Source of the DNA: Geosiphon pyriformis
Lineage: Eukaryota; Glomeromycota; Glomeromycetes; Archaeosporales; Geosiphonaceae
Length of the DNA: 64,000 nucleotides
Assembly (NCBI GenBank): GCA_016748015.1
Contig: JAAOMT010000003.1
Span: forward strand, 417,404 to 481,403
Direction: 5' to 3'
Positions 31,509 through 42,050 of the stretch are shown here, one piece after another; position 1 is the stretch's first letter, and the number at the start of each line of letters is the position of its first letter. The notes beneath the pieces were generated by a model that saw only the letters and a list, made by a program, of their open reading frames with translations, had not been told where the DNA came from and did no database searches. Made by a program: the position numbers and the translations under genes.

Positions 31509-33269
31509 TTATGTGTGTCTCATTCTTGACAAACAGTCAGCATTAGCATTTTTGGTACCTTCTTTGTATTTGATAATATAATCGTATGGTGCTAACGTTT
31601 GTGACCATCTGGCGTATTTTCCTTTTAGCGCTTTCTTGTTATTTAACCAGACCAGACCTCTATGATCTGTTGTAATCTCAAAGGGTTGGTACCATAAATA
31701 TGTGTCAAAGTGAACACAACTCCAGACTACTGCTAAGCATTCAAGTTTATGTGCTGTGTAGTTTTGTTTTGCCATACTGAGACTTCTGCTGGCATAAGCA
31801 ATTACACGTTCTCTTCCATTATCATCTTTTTGTGACAGAATGGCTCCAAGTCCAGTTCCAGAGGCATCTGTGGCCAAAATGAATTTCTTGTTGAAATTCG
31901 GATAGATCATTATTGGTGATTCAATGAGCTTTTGTCTAAGGTACTCAAAAGCTTTTTGTTGTGCTTCAGTCCATTCAAACTTCATATTTTTAGATAGTAG
32001 GTAATTAAGGGGTTTGGCGATGTTTGAAAAGTTTTCTACAAAGCGGCGGTAATAAGATGCGAGTCCTAAAAAGCTTCTAACTTCTGAGACGTTTTGAGGT
32101 ACTGGAAAATTTTTCACTTTGTCTATTTTTGATAGATCTGGTTTTATTCCATCTTTTCCAACTACGTGTCCTAAAAATGCTAGCTCATTTTTCCCAAAGA
32201 AACATTTTTCTAGATTTAGTTTAAGTCCAGTGTGTCTCAATCTCTCAAAAACTTGTTGTAAATGTTGGAGATGATCTGTGAATTTTGACGAGAAAACATT
32301 TGTATCATCCAAGTAGACAACAACGGATTGCCACAGGATTCTAGAGTAAATTACATCCATTAGTCTTTGGAATGTCGCGAGAGCGTTTGTTAATCCAAAT
32401 GGCATTACATTAAACTCATAATTGCCATTTTGTGTTGTGAATGCTGTTTTATGCCTGTCCTTTGGGTCCATTTCCACTTGCCAGTACCCACTGGTCAAGT
32501 CCAGTGTAGAAAACCATTTTGCTCCTCCAAAAACATCGAAGATTTCGTCAATTAACGGTATTGGGTATGAGTCTTTGGTTGTTTTGCTGTTTAGTTTGTG
32601 ATAGTCAATGCAAAATCTAATTTTTCCGTTCTTTTTCCTTATTAAAACAACTGGTAAGAACCATGGGCTCATTGATGGTTGTATTATTCCTTTTTCCAAC
32701 ATGCTTTGGACTTCTTCTCTGATAAAATTATGCTCCATTGGTGGAACACGGTAAGCGCGTTGTTTTTCAGGTCTGGCGTCTCCAGTGGGGATTTGGTGTT
32801 GAACCAAATTGGTTCTTCCAAATTCACCATTTCTTGAAAATATATCAGAGTATTTTAAAATTAATGCTTTTAATTGTTGCTGTTGGTCAGGATCCATTGT
32901 TCCAATGTTTAATTTGGCCAATTCTTCTGGCGTAAATTGATAGCATTCTACTGGTTGTTGCCAATTTATTGAAGTGAGTTCACAGTAGAGGGCGATTTCT
33001 GGGAAATTTAGAATTTCTTGTGGTGTTGACGCATTTTCTAGCTCCATTCCGAGGTATCCAATGATGGTATCTTCCGGAATGTAGACGGGTTCTTCTATGG
33101 TGTTTGCGATAGGAATTTTTATCCATTGAGCTTTATCAGCTGGAATAAAAAGGTTAGTAAGTCTTATGAGAAACTGTTGGCAAGTTTCTGGGTAGGGCTT
33201 AAATATTAGGTCTTTTTCTTTAATTGTCCTTTTTATTCTTATTTCTGATTTTCCATATGGTAGGAGCAT
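31509..33269 (-). CDS. Element E: RT and RNase H, long open frame
   Basis: 586 codons open. The first ~150 residues are the tail of the dUTPase-RT linker. RT: EKGIIQPSMSPW, FSTLDLTSGYWQV, FGLTNALATFQ, YLDD (32304-32315), and FLGHVVGKDGI. RNase H: LATDASGTGLG, HKLECLAVVWS, ITTDHRGL, ending NADCLSRMRHT and a stop (31509). Length and motif spacing match Ty3 Pol. The ATG at 33269 is internal to the polyprotein; the frame continues upstream across stops at 33378 and 33549 to gag. Confidence 0.94.
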   Translation of the reverse strand: MLLPYGKSEIRIKRTIKEKDLIFKPYPETCQQFLIRLTNLFIPADKAQWIKIPIANTIEEPVYIPEDTIIGYLGMELENASTPQEILNFPEIALYCELTSINWQQPVECYQFTPEELAKLNIGTMDPDQQQQLKALILKYSDIFSRNGEFGRTNLVQHQIPTGDARPEKQRAYRVPPMEHNFIREEVQSMLEKGIIQPSMSPWFLPVVLIRKKNGKIRFCIDYHKLNSKTTKDSYPIPLIDEIFDVFGGAKWFSTLDLTSGYWQVEMDPKDRHKTAFTTQNGNYEFNVMPFGLTNALATFQRLMDVIYSRILWQSVVVYLDDTNVFSSKFTDHLQHLQQVFERLRHTGLKLNLEKCFFGKNELAFLGHVVGKDGIKPDLSKIDKVKNFPVPQNVSEVRSFLGLASYYRRFVENFSNIAKPLNYLLSKNMKFEWTEAQQKAFEYLRQKLIESPIMIYPNFNKKFILATDASGTGLGAILSQKDDNGRERVIAYASRSLSMAKQNYTAHKLECLAVVWSCVHFDTYLWYQPFEITTDHRGLVWLNNKKALKGKYARWSQTLAPYDYIIKYKEGTKNANADCLSRMRHT

Positions 33270-33640
33270 AATAGACCACTCATTTTTAATTACTTCGCCT
33301 TTTTCCTCTATTGTTTCAGCAAAATTCGCTTCAATTCCTTTTCCTGTCGATCCGAAACCAAAAGTTCCTCTCGTTGTTTATGACAATTCCTCACAATTTT
33401 CCACTGGCACGAATTTCCCAATTTTTACCAATGGTAGGAAAATTGCTTGTGCAATCTTTTCCTTAGATTCAATGGTATAAGGCTTTTCTGAATTGTTCTG
33501 TAGCAAAACCATCAAATTTCCAGTGTATCCGGAGTCAATTACTCCTCCTTAAACACTTATTCCTAAGTGCCCGTTGTCGAAGTATTGGATGTCGGTCACC
33601 TGTTCTAGGTCGGTATAGGCTACAAATTTTTCTGACTCAG
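33270..33640 (-). pseudogene. Element E: dUTPase with motifs 1 and 2 deleted
   Basis: The pre-domain IQYFDNGHLGISV is followed directly by GGVIDSGYTGN (motif 3), then KEKIAQ (motif 4) and RGTFGFGSTGKG (motif 5). The DAGYDL and RSSLA motifs found in A, B1, B2 and D are absent: roughly 60-70 residues are missing without loss of frame. TAA stops at 33549 and 33378. Without motif 1 and 2 residues this cannot be a working dUTPase. Confidence 0.85.
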
Positions 33641-34360
33641 GACCATCAGGTAAGTCTTGTTGATTTATTGATTGATTTTGAGACTGCTGATTCTCAATTT
33701 CCATTTTTCTTTCTAAGTCCCTTTCGTCTTGACACTCTTCACAGCACTGACTTTGGCACGGGATGAGACAGTTTTCGCAGAGATAAGTGTTGATTTGGGC
33801 AAGGTATTGTTCTTGCTTTTGTCGAGTGGGGCATAGTTGTTGGTAGTAGTCCTGGAATTCGTCCACTGGGTCGAACATGTTGTAGCTGGCGACTTTGTCA
33901 GCTACTTCGGCTGACTCTTTCCAACATCGTATTTCTTTGGCGGTTCCTCCTCTTACTTTGGCTTGTGCGGTGTTGTACAACTCATCCTTGTCGTGTGGGT
34001 AGTGCTGTAGTCTTTTTAACACTCTGTTGAACACTGCTTCGAACGGCGTTCCTCCTCTTACCCAGTCACAGATGAGGATCATGTATTGGCAAGTTGCGTC
34101 ACACGTTCCTCCTCTGCCTGGTAAGTTGTTCCAGTCGCACCCTCTTGGTAACAGTTCTCCACAAGCGAGACATGGTTCCTCGTCCCATTTTCCGTGTCTT
34201 TCTAGGTAACCATATTTTTCTTTGTTACAATGGTTACAATAGTAGTGGGTGGGGTTTCTTGGGTCTTCGTCCGGTGCGCTGCATGCAGTTATAGATGAGA
34301 GTTTCTTCTTGCAAACCGAGCATTCTAGCTTTGGTCTGCGTCGCTGGTGGTTTCTTCGTG
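33641..34360 (-). CDS. Element E: Cys-rich module, intact
   Basis: The cleanest copy of the module, inside an open 544-codon stretch (33549-35183). Order: CSVCKKKLSSITACS, YYCNHC, PCLACGELLPRGCDWNN, GGTCDATCQY, a helical region of about 75 residues (EAVFNRVLKRLQHYPHD), LCENCLIPCQSQCCEEC, then a Gln/Glu/Asp-rich tail. About 20 Cys in 220 residues, mostly in CxxC pairs, suggests several zinc sites. I know no retroelement domain with this pattern; a zinc-binding structural or RNA-binding role is a guess. Confidence 0.7.
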
Positions 34361-35183
34361 AACTTACCTGGTTCCATTCAGATCTTTCTTCGCTGGTCCA
34401 CGTTGGTATGGCTGGTAGTCCTGTTTTTTGGTCATCAGCCCAAGAGAGCTGATAGGTTTCGATGGCTGGTAGTACTGGATTTTCCTCAAATTCGAAGGTA
34501 GGTCTTTGGTTGGCGCTGGGTTTTTGGAAGTGGCCACAGGTGGCTGGAATTTTGGCCTGGTGGCCATTATAATTGATCAGAAGCTCTTGGGTGGTCCAGT
34601 CTAGAGTGGCGTTGGCTTTTGTTAGCCAGTCATTCTCTACTAATGCTTGATATTGTGTAGCGTCCATTACTAATACTTTTGTAGGTATTACTATGCCGTT
34701 AATTTCGAAAGGGAATGAGTCGATTTCGCCATAAGGCAGCTTTGTACTTCCATCGGCTGTTATGATTTGGGACATCGTGGCACGATTAACTTTGAAACCC
34801 AGTTGGTTTACTAGTTGAAGCGTTATGATGCTTCCAGCGGATCCGCTGTCTAAGATAAGTTTGATTGGGGTATTGTTTATAGTGGCTTCCGTATACATAG
34901 CAGTGATTGGGCGTTTTTCGTCCAATGCTGCTCCACTGAACATAGCCTCGTTTTCCTCTAATTCAAAAGGAAAAATAGCTGCAAGGCTGCTATCTTCGGT
35001 GGCAACTGCTGGTGGTATTGTCTGGCTCAATTTGGAGGAATTCTTGGTTCTGTTTATGTTTCTACCGTCATTGTTTCCGATGATCAGGTTTTCCAGTATA
35101 TTAAGGTAAGTTTGTTGATAATTTTGGTAGTTTGGATTGGTTTGCTGATTGGTTCTGGCATGGTTTGGATTCCTCTGGACCAA
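34361..35183 (-). CDS. Element E: retropepsin-like protease
   Basis: Upstream Asn/Gln-rich spacer, then FPFELEEN, AMYTEATINN, ILDSGSAGSIIT (catalytic Asp at 34848-34850), IITADG, VLVMDATQYQALVENDW, and a linker to the Cys-rich module. It is open from 35183 to 33549. An intact D-S-G and a well-formed flap region suggest a formerly functional enzyme. The frame continues upstream into gag across one TAG at 35196. Confidence 0.9.
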
Positions 35184-35195
35184 TGCGTTCTGGTT

Positions 35196-36714
35196 CTACA
35201 TGGGCTGATTTCGGGCCTCGGGATGCCAATTCGGATTGGCTATTATGGGCTGTTGCTGGTAAGCTCCTTGATTTTGATATGTGGTGGGATATTGGCATGG
35301 TATTGGCGTGTACTGGTTTCTGGGCATTTGGGGTGGCACGTAGTAATTATTTTCGCATGCTTTCTGCATCATTCGCATTCGACATTGACTAATCAAATGT
35401 CCTACGCGTTTGCAAAAATGGCAGGCATGTGTTTCTGTTCTGAATTCCTGGCGCGACAGGCAATTATTTCGACTGTTGCTGACTTCCTGGCTGTGTCTTT
35501 GGGGTGGTTGGTATGTATTTTTTCTCGGATTCGGGATGAGGTAACTTTCTATTTTCTTAGAGAGTTCCTCCCCTAATCGCGTTACTCTTTTCTCTAATGT
35601 TTCTGTCTTATTTTCCTCCATTACCATGTTAACCATTTGACTATGGTTAGCTTCTTTCTCAGCCAATTCAAGGGCTCTGGCGAGCGTAACGGCTTTTGGT
35701 AAGGAATTAGGGTGGGCAGGGCGTACTCTTCCTAAAATGCTGCTTTTTAATCCTCTAATAAACTGATTTAAAACCTGAGGATCAGTGTAGTATCCTTGTT
35801 CAATCGCTTCAATCTGATGGCGAATTCGATTGAATCAAGCAAGGTATTGGGTGACAGTTTCACCGGTATTTTGCTTGATAGTATTGAATTTGTTCTGTAG
35901 TTGGATTACGGCATTTGGGTCGCTAAAATACTCCAGGAGTGCATTTTTAAATTCGGCAAAGCTTGTGGGTTTTGTTTCCAGGCTTTGATACCATGAGTCG
36001 GCTGTGCCTTTCAGGAAGAAAGGTAATGTTTGAATTGCTCTTTGGTTGTTCCAGTTATTTGCCTGGATGGCTTTTTGTGCTTCTCTGAGCCATGTGTGCA
36101 CATCCGTTTCTTTTTCCTCTCCTGAGAAATCTGTTAGTCTTGCAATGTATGGTGTGGTCATTTCGTTGCCGTTTTCTGCTGGTGGGTTTATTGGTCTAAG
36201 AGGAGGTGGGATGATATTTCCTTGAGCGTTCCTAAAGGTGGCTTCCCTTATATCCGGTTCTTCCTCTTGATCACGAGTTTCTTGGTTTCTGGACTGGCTG
36301 CTTGTTCCAGTGACTGGTCTTGTGATTGTTTTTTCACTGGTCTCTTTTTCGGATTCTGATTCAGACTCCTCTTCACGGTTTTCAAACCCTGTTCTAAATT
36401 TTGGCTGAAAAAGAGAGTTTTGGAATAGTGATGAATATCCTCCTGTAATTGGTATGTCTCTCCAGTTACGTTGTTTAATTTTATCAATATAACTAGGAGT
36501 TTTTGGCGTTTGTGGAGTTGATGTTGATGATGATGCAGCTCCTAATGGAATTTGTATCTTATTTTCTGGTGAAAAATGGTATGATTTATCTTCTGGTGAA
36601 TAAATACGTTGTTTCTTTATTGATTGAGTGACAGTTTTCTTTGGCGTTTGAGCTGGTGTTTCTAGTTTTTGCTGGTTACTTTCCTGATTAGTTTCTAAAT
36701 TTTTTTTGGTTTTG
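35196..36714 (-). pseudogene. Element E: gag (5' end in assembly gap)
   Basis: N-terminal Ser/Glu/Thr-rich region, then the Ty3-type gag core: MTTPYIARLTDFSGEE, WLREAQKAIQANNW, LPFFLKGTADSWYQSL, FKNALLEYFSDPNAV. A TGA at 35835-35837 interrupts QYLA-FNRIRH. The second half has LNQFIRGLKSSILGRVRP and the zinc knuckle CHFCKRVGHLISQC (CCHC, 35382-35423). A TAG at 35196 ends gag in the same frame as protease; a programmed readthrough or a simple mutation are both possible. The start codon lies within the N run. Confidence 0.88.
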
Positions 36715-37484
36715 NNNNNNNNNNNNNNNNNNNNNNNNNNNNNNNNNNNNNNNNNNNNNNNNNNNNNNNNNNNNNNNNNNNNNNNNNNNNNNNNNNNNNN
36801 NNNNNNNNNNNNNNNNNNNNNNNNNNNNNNNNNNNNNNNNNNNNNNNNNNNNNNNNNNNNNNNNNNNNNNNNNNNNNNNNNNNNNNNNNNNNNNNNNNNN
36901 NNNNNNNNNNNNNNNNNNNNNNNNNNNNNNNNNNNNNNNNNNNNNNNNNNNNNNNNNNNNNNNNNNNNNNNNNNNNNNNNNNNNNNNNNNNNNNNNNNNN
37001 NNNNNNNNNNNNNNNNNNNNNNNNNNNNNNNNNNNNNNNNNNNNNNNNNNNNNNNNNNNNNNNNNNNNNNNNNNNNNNNNNNNNNNNNNNNNNNNNNNNN
37101 NNNNNNNNNNNNNNNNNNNNNNNNNNNNNNNNNNNNNNNNNNNNNNNNNNNNNNNNNNNNNNNNNNNNNNNNNNNNNNNNNNNNNNNNNNNNNNNNNNNN
37201 NNNNNNNNNNNNNNNNNNNNNNNNNNNNNNNNNNNNNNNNNNNNNNNNNNNNNNNNNNNNNNNNNNNNNNNNNNNNNNNNNNNNNNNNNNNNNNNNNNNN
37301 NNNNNNNNNNNNNNNNNNNNNNNNNNNNNNNNNNNNNNNNNNNNNNNNNNNNNNNNNNNNNNNNNNNNNNNNNNNNNNNNNNNNNNNNNNNNNNNNNNNN
37401 NNNNNNNNNNNNNNNNNNNNNNNNNNNNNNNNNNNNNNNNNNNNNNNNNNNNNNNNNNNNNNNNNNNNNNNNNNNNNNNNNNNN
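36715..37484. other. Assembly gap (770 N)
   Basis: A run of N between gag and the right LTR of E. It should hold the gag start, the primer binding site and the inner end of the 5' LTR. Nothing can be read here. Confidence 0.99.
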
Positions 37485-37992
37485 AATAATCTTGATCAAG
37501 GATTATTCTTCCAAGGGTTTCAGTTGATGAATGATAGTTTCATTCAATAAATAATACAAGTAAGTTTCTTAATACTTTGGGTTGTGATAGTTCAGTTTTA
37601 AATATTTCTTTTTGATTTTTAAAGGTTTCTTGGGATATTTAATTTGAAAGTATGATTTAAAGTGGAGTTTGTTGGATAAAATTGGATCTATTGCTTGATA
37701 AGTTATGATTTTTATTACTTGATTGATTCTTTCCCAATATTAAAACTACTGTATATATACATGTTTGTAGTTCTACAAGAAAATACTTTCTTTTTGATAT
37801 TTCAATCTGGTGCTTGCTGCTATCACCAGTTGGTGTTGGCTGCTATTGTGAACTGGTGCTTGCCACTATCACGAGATGGTGTTTGCTACTATGTTAATTA
37901 TTACCTTTCTAAGATTATTACTGTGCTATATTATGATTGAATAGTTTGTATTATTTTTATGATTCTTTTTGCTAAATTCTTAAACCGTAACA
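37485..37992 (-). repeat. 5' LTR of element E, visible part
   Basis: 508 bases ending in CCGTAACA at the target duplication atgt. Its inner end is in the gap. It contains a stretch with three copies of a ctgctatcac-type unit (37808-37890, 'ggtgcttgctgctatcac...'). No overlap with the 220 visible bases of the other LTR, so identity cannot be judged; the LTR must be at least about 728 bp. Confidence 0.8.
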
Positions 37993-39143
37993 ATGTACAT
38001 AGAAATTAGGATTATGGCCAATGAAACAGGTTTTTCTATCATATGAATCCAATAAACCAGACAAATCATGAACAGTAGTGCCAACTGGCAAAGTATAGAG
38101 CAAAGCCCTATGCCAATCTTTTGAAACCCATGATTGTTTATCACCAATAGCTTTTGCTATCTGAACAGAATTCTTTCTCATAGAGACAGACCAATTAGCT
38201 GCGACCAACTTAGCAATTTTAGATGATTCATATTCAATCAAAGCTTTTTGCCACAGATCAATCAATTGCATCTTGATTGACACAATTTTTCCAAACTTAG
38301 AAAACACAGATTCCACAGCCAATTTGGAAAAATCAACTGAAATCTCTTTGATGATCACTTCCCAATCCGAATGACTGTTTACTTTCCTTATCTCATCATT
38401 AACCAGAATTTTCTTACTAACAGCCAATTTTTTTGCTTTTTTTAAATTAGATTCTGAAGTAAAAGATGACCTAATAATACCTGAAAATTTTGAGAGAGTA
38501 GAGGCTCTCCCAAAACCATCCACACAATAAAAAAATTTTTTCACACAAATTAACTTATCACCAATTGTCTTACCAGGCACAGCTAAAAGTTCAATGTCAA
38601 GTGCAAAAAATTTCAATGAATTGAAGCTCTATTTCTTTAGGGCATGTGATTCGAGCGGCAGCAGCTTATTGAACTCCAAAACCACACAAGGAGGAAGTAC
38701 TTGTTCACTATTGTCATTACTTATACAGTTAAATGAGAGCTGCTTTGGTAGGTTTCTCAACATGTATGTATGAGTGCAAGTTTTTTTTGATGTAGTCTCA
38801 TCCATATCATTGTTCTCATCTGATTCTGCATAGCTGGTTTCTTCAGCTACTGTGTTGGCCATATTTTTAACATCTGAGAGTTTGCTTACACTGCCAGTAA
38901 CATTGCCAACTTCACTGCCCCAAGACACCACAGGCTTAATGCCAATACCACCAATATCTCCCAAGCTCAGAGGGCTTACAAATGAGTCAACCATGTCATC
39001 AGCTATAGTTTTTTTCATTTTCTTGTATAACATACCACAAAAGTAGATAGTATCTAAGCAATTCTTTTTAGCATTCAAGTGGGTTCCCAAACCAGCCAAA
39101 ACCAAGCCAGAACCACCAGCGGATGAGCCTACTGGTTTCATTA
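37993..39143 (-). pseudogene. LINE1: N-terminal region with RRM-like segment
   Basis: From ATG 39141: a Gly/Ser-rich start, DIGGIGIKPVVSWGSEVG, an acidic patch (ESDENNDMDET), KTCTHTYMLRNLP, a break near 38620, then IELLAVPGKTIGDKLICVKK, VIIKEISVDFSKLAVESVF, FGKIVSIKMQLIDLWQKALIEY (RRM-like beta-alpha-beta), QSWVSKDWHRALLYTLPVGTT, and FIGHNPNFYVH at the junction with E. This is the nucleic-acid-binding part of the LINE protein. Removing E and one atgt joins it to the CCHC piece at 29170. Confidence 0.82.
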
Positions 39144-39715
39144 CAATGAAAGAGATTGTGTTAAAAAAAATGACTTTAATGTACTAAGGGAAAAAAAATA
39201 AAGTAAAGCAATTTCTCTTATAAATTTTTTTGCTCTTATAGTGGTCAGGGGATTGACAAGAAAAAGATTTTATTTATCAAACTTTTGTTGTAAATTTAAT
39301 AACTATTTTTAACAATAATATAATTAAAAAAAACAGCAAAAAAAAATTTTTATAAAAATTAATTAAACTAAATTAAACCAAATTTTCAAAGTAAGTTTAA
39401 ATTATGTTTGAAATTAAATTTTTTTAACAAGTTTAAGTTCAGTTTAAATCTGATTCAAAATTTATAAACTTGTTTAAATTCAATAAAATTAAAAAATATA
39501 TATTTTGTATTATTTATTTATTAATTATTACTTTGAATAAAATAAAAAAATTATAACTTATTTATTTATTTAAATAATTTTATTTTGCAATTTTTACATA
39601 ATAAATAAAATTTTAAAATGCATATTCTTTTTGAAATAAAATATATATTGATTATTATACTCATATTAAATAATAGTTTTTTGTTAAATAGTAATTTTAA
39701 TAAATTTATAATATT
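39144..39715. other. AT-rich spacer
   Basis: Mostly A/T with short poly-A and poly-T runs, no coding pattern. It lies between the 5' end of LINE1 (-) and the truncated 5' end of LINE2 (+). No feature recognised. Confidence 0.7.
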
Positions 39716-41385
39716 ATGCTTTCATGGAATAGCTTCTCTGTAAGAATGGTTTTGTTTTTAATTGGAAAACTTTCAAGTGTTGGAAAAAATTAAATCTATA
39801 TAACCCTGTTCTTAAATAGTTTGGGCATTCTATTAGCTTCTTTAATGATGTAGCTTCTCTTTTTACTTGCTTGGCTTCTTTGGGTGTTTCTGAACCTTTG
39901 AATGTTTTGAAAACTGGTGAATTTAGGCTGGAATAGAATCATTTATTGGATGTTACAGCTGACAGTCTTTCTGTATATACTGATGGATCTCTTAAAAATT
40001 TGAGAAGTATGAGTGTAAGAACTGGCATGGTGGTATATTTTGAGAATATTGACCTGAGTTTAAGAGTTGGTATTTTGGGCCTAATGTTTTCTACTCTGAC
40101 AGAATTACAGACTATTGTACTGGCCCTTAAATGTGTTTCATTTCTTTGCTCTGTTAGCCTTTTTACAGACAGTCAGGCTGCTTTGAATGCATGTAAATTG
40201 GAATTGGGTCTTATGTATCTGGATTTTCAAAATCAATGTTGGGTAGAGCATTAGCACATAATGAACATTGTTTGGAAGAAGAAATTGAATGTTAATTGGC
40301 ATAAAGTGAAAGAGCATTTGGATGTGTCAAGTAATGTGCATGCTGATGTGCTTGCTAATACAACTTTTTTTTCTTCATGGCATTTTCTTTCTCAAATAAA
40401 TAAATATTACATTGTAATTGAAGATGGTATTGTTTCTGGCAATTTTAGACATTTTGCTCATGGAACCTTTCAGTTTATTTATTATGTATGTTGAAAAGTC
40501 AATTCTGGTTCTAGGGTTTTGAATAGTAATTTGCTGTCAGATGTTGATTGATCTAGCTTATCTTTGGTGTGGCATCCAAATTTGCATATAGTTGTTGGTT
40601 TTACTAGTAAGTCAATTGCTGGTGTTTGTACTTATTTTATAAAAGTCTTACACCATCAGCTATTGGTTACTGTTCGAAAACTTCTGTATAACAAGTGTTA
40701 CTCCAGCATGTTATGTCTGTATTGTGGTAATATTGAGGTCTCAGATCATGTTTTTTCTTACATGATTGATGATTCCATTTGATATTGATTGTTAGATGAC
40801 CATGCAATTGCTTAGGGTGTGCTTTTGGGTCTTTTTTGCTCCTCTTCATGTATGTCTCAGTTGTTGTCCTTTTGTGTTTTAAATATGTCAGTGTGTATGG
40901 CTTTTTGCAAAGATTTCATTTTTAATGATTGGCTGCGGAAGGCTGTGTTCATCTTTGGTAATTCAAAGATTGCAGGTTAGAAGATTGTAAACTTTGTGTG
41001 TGGATTCTGCTTTGCTTTTAGAAATGAGATCTGAATTGTTCATGCTAAGTATTATGTATTTATGAAAAAAAATAGACTGATACTATGTGATGATTTGGCT
41101 CCAGTCACAGTCTTTGGATTGTTCTTGGTGCTTTCTGTTGATGTGATTAGATTGCTTAGTATTGCTAAGACTTTTGATTTTAGCTTTGGATTTCATAAGT
41201 CTCACTTGTTTTTTTCGGGTATTGAGAATTCTATTTTTGTTTATATAAGTGCTTAGCATTGTTCTGATTGGCTTAAGTGGCTGGTTATGTGTAGAAAATA
41301 CATAATTCATGCTTAGTTTAGATCAATTATTTGATGTATTGTACTAAATAGTGTTTGAATTTTGCTTGTTAAATATTAAAAAAAA
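39716..41385 (+). mobile_element. LINE2, 5'-truncated copy with poly-A tail
   Basis: Contains only the end of a LINE: a region before RNase H (39716-39945), RNase H, and the C-terminal domain. It ends with a short 3' UTR and A12 at about 41379-41390. 5' truncation and a poly-A tail are typical of LINE insertion. Confidence 0.85.
39946..41256 (+). pseudogene. LINE2: RNase H and C-terminal domain
   Basis: RNase H: VYTDGSLKN (Asp), TELQTIVLALKC (Glu), LFTDSQAALNAC (Asp, near 40163-40198), WHKVKEH and VHADVLAN (last Asp). C-terminal domain: FTSKSIAGVCTYFIK, VRKLLYNKCYSSMLCLYCGNIEVSDHVF (zinc-knuckle-like CLYC...H), and the LINE end block FGFHKSHLFFSGI. Stops near 40252, 40492, 40780 and others separate the pieces. 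Confidence 0.87.
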
Positions 41386-42050
41386 AAAACATTAATTATA
41401 TAATTTATATTAAAGACAAAATTTGATAATAATAATAATAAAAATTTTAATAAAATTAATTATTATATTTTTAAAAAAGTAGTTAATAAAAAAATAAATA
41501 TAATAGCATAATAGAAAATATATTGCAAAAAATATTTATATAATAAAAAAACCATCTTTTTAAACAAGTTTTTAATTAATACTAATAAATTTTTAAACAT
41601 AAAAATTAACTTAGATAGAAAACAAATATTTTATTAATTAATAATAATTACAAAGCAAATAATAAAAGTTAAGTTTATTTTAACTCTAAAATAAATATAT
41701 TTAAAATAAATAACTTTTTAATTAGTTTTATTAATTATAATATAAAAATAAAGATAATATTTTTTTTTGTTATATTATTATCTTAAATAAAATATAAATT
41801 AATTTAAAAATTGGCAAAAAAAATAAAAGTATTTATTAAAATTTTTTTAATAATAAAAAAACTATTACTTTTTTAAAATTTATTAAAATTATTAGATTTA
41901 TTTTTATTTTTAAAAAAAACATGATTTTTTTTTATGGCTTTATAAGTGTGACTCAATTATTATCTAAAGATATACAATATATATAAGTTATAAATTAAAC
42001 ACAATTTATGCATTTGCTACATGTAACCAATCATTCAGACTAAATAAGAC
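41386..42050. other. AT-rich spacer
   Basis: Very A/T-rich with many short ATT/TAA repeats. No coding pattern, structural RNA or element end recognised. It separates the 3' ends of LINE2 (+) and LINE3 (-). Confidence 0.7.

Larger units (their letters stand above)
29171..37992 (-). mobile_element. Ty3/gypsy-type element E, best-preserved copy, inserted in LINE1
   Basis: Outer ends TGTTACGG (29171) and CCGTAACA (37985-37992) are perfect inverted repeats, flanked by atgt on both sides (29167-29170 and 37993-37996). LINE1 coding sequence continues across the site. Internal order on the - strand: gag, protease, Cys-rich module, partial dUTPase, RT, RNase H, integrase, ORF4. Catalytic motifs of protease (DSG), RT (YLDD) and integrase (DDE) are intact. 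A gap of N (36715-37484) and an adapter scar (29391-29409) affect the LTRs. Confidence 0.93.

Noticed and set aside
34027-34567. Several overlapping + strand open frames opposite protease and the Cys-rich module of E
   Set aside because: They lie antisense to a well-supported coding frame and have no domain pattern; GC-richer sequence here makes shadow frames likely.
35196-35198. Programmed TAG readthrough between gag and protease in element E
   Set aside because: The other elements do not have a stop at the same codon; D has a TGA elsewhere that fits CGA decay. A single copy is not enough.
36706-37527. Long open frames across the N run
   Set aside because: They exist only because N is read without stops; there is no sequence to support them.
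39144-39715. A hidden host gene or structured RNA in the AT-rich spacers (also 41386-42050 and 62726-63139)
   Set aside because: No coding periodicity, splice-like structure or tRNA/rRNA pattern seen; composition is nearly all A/T.
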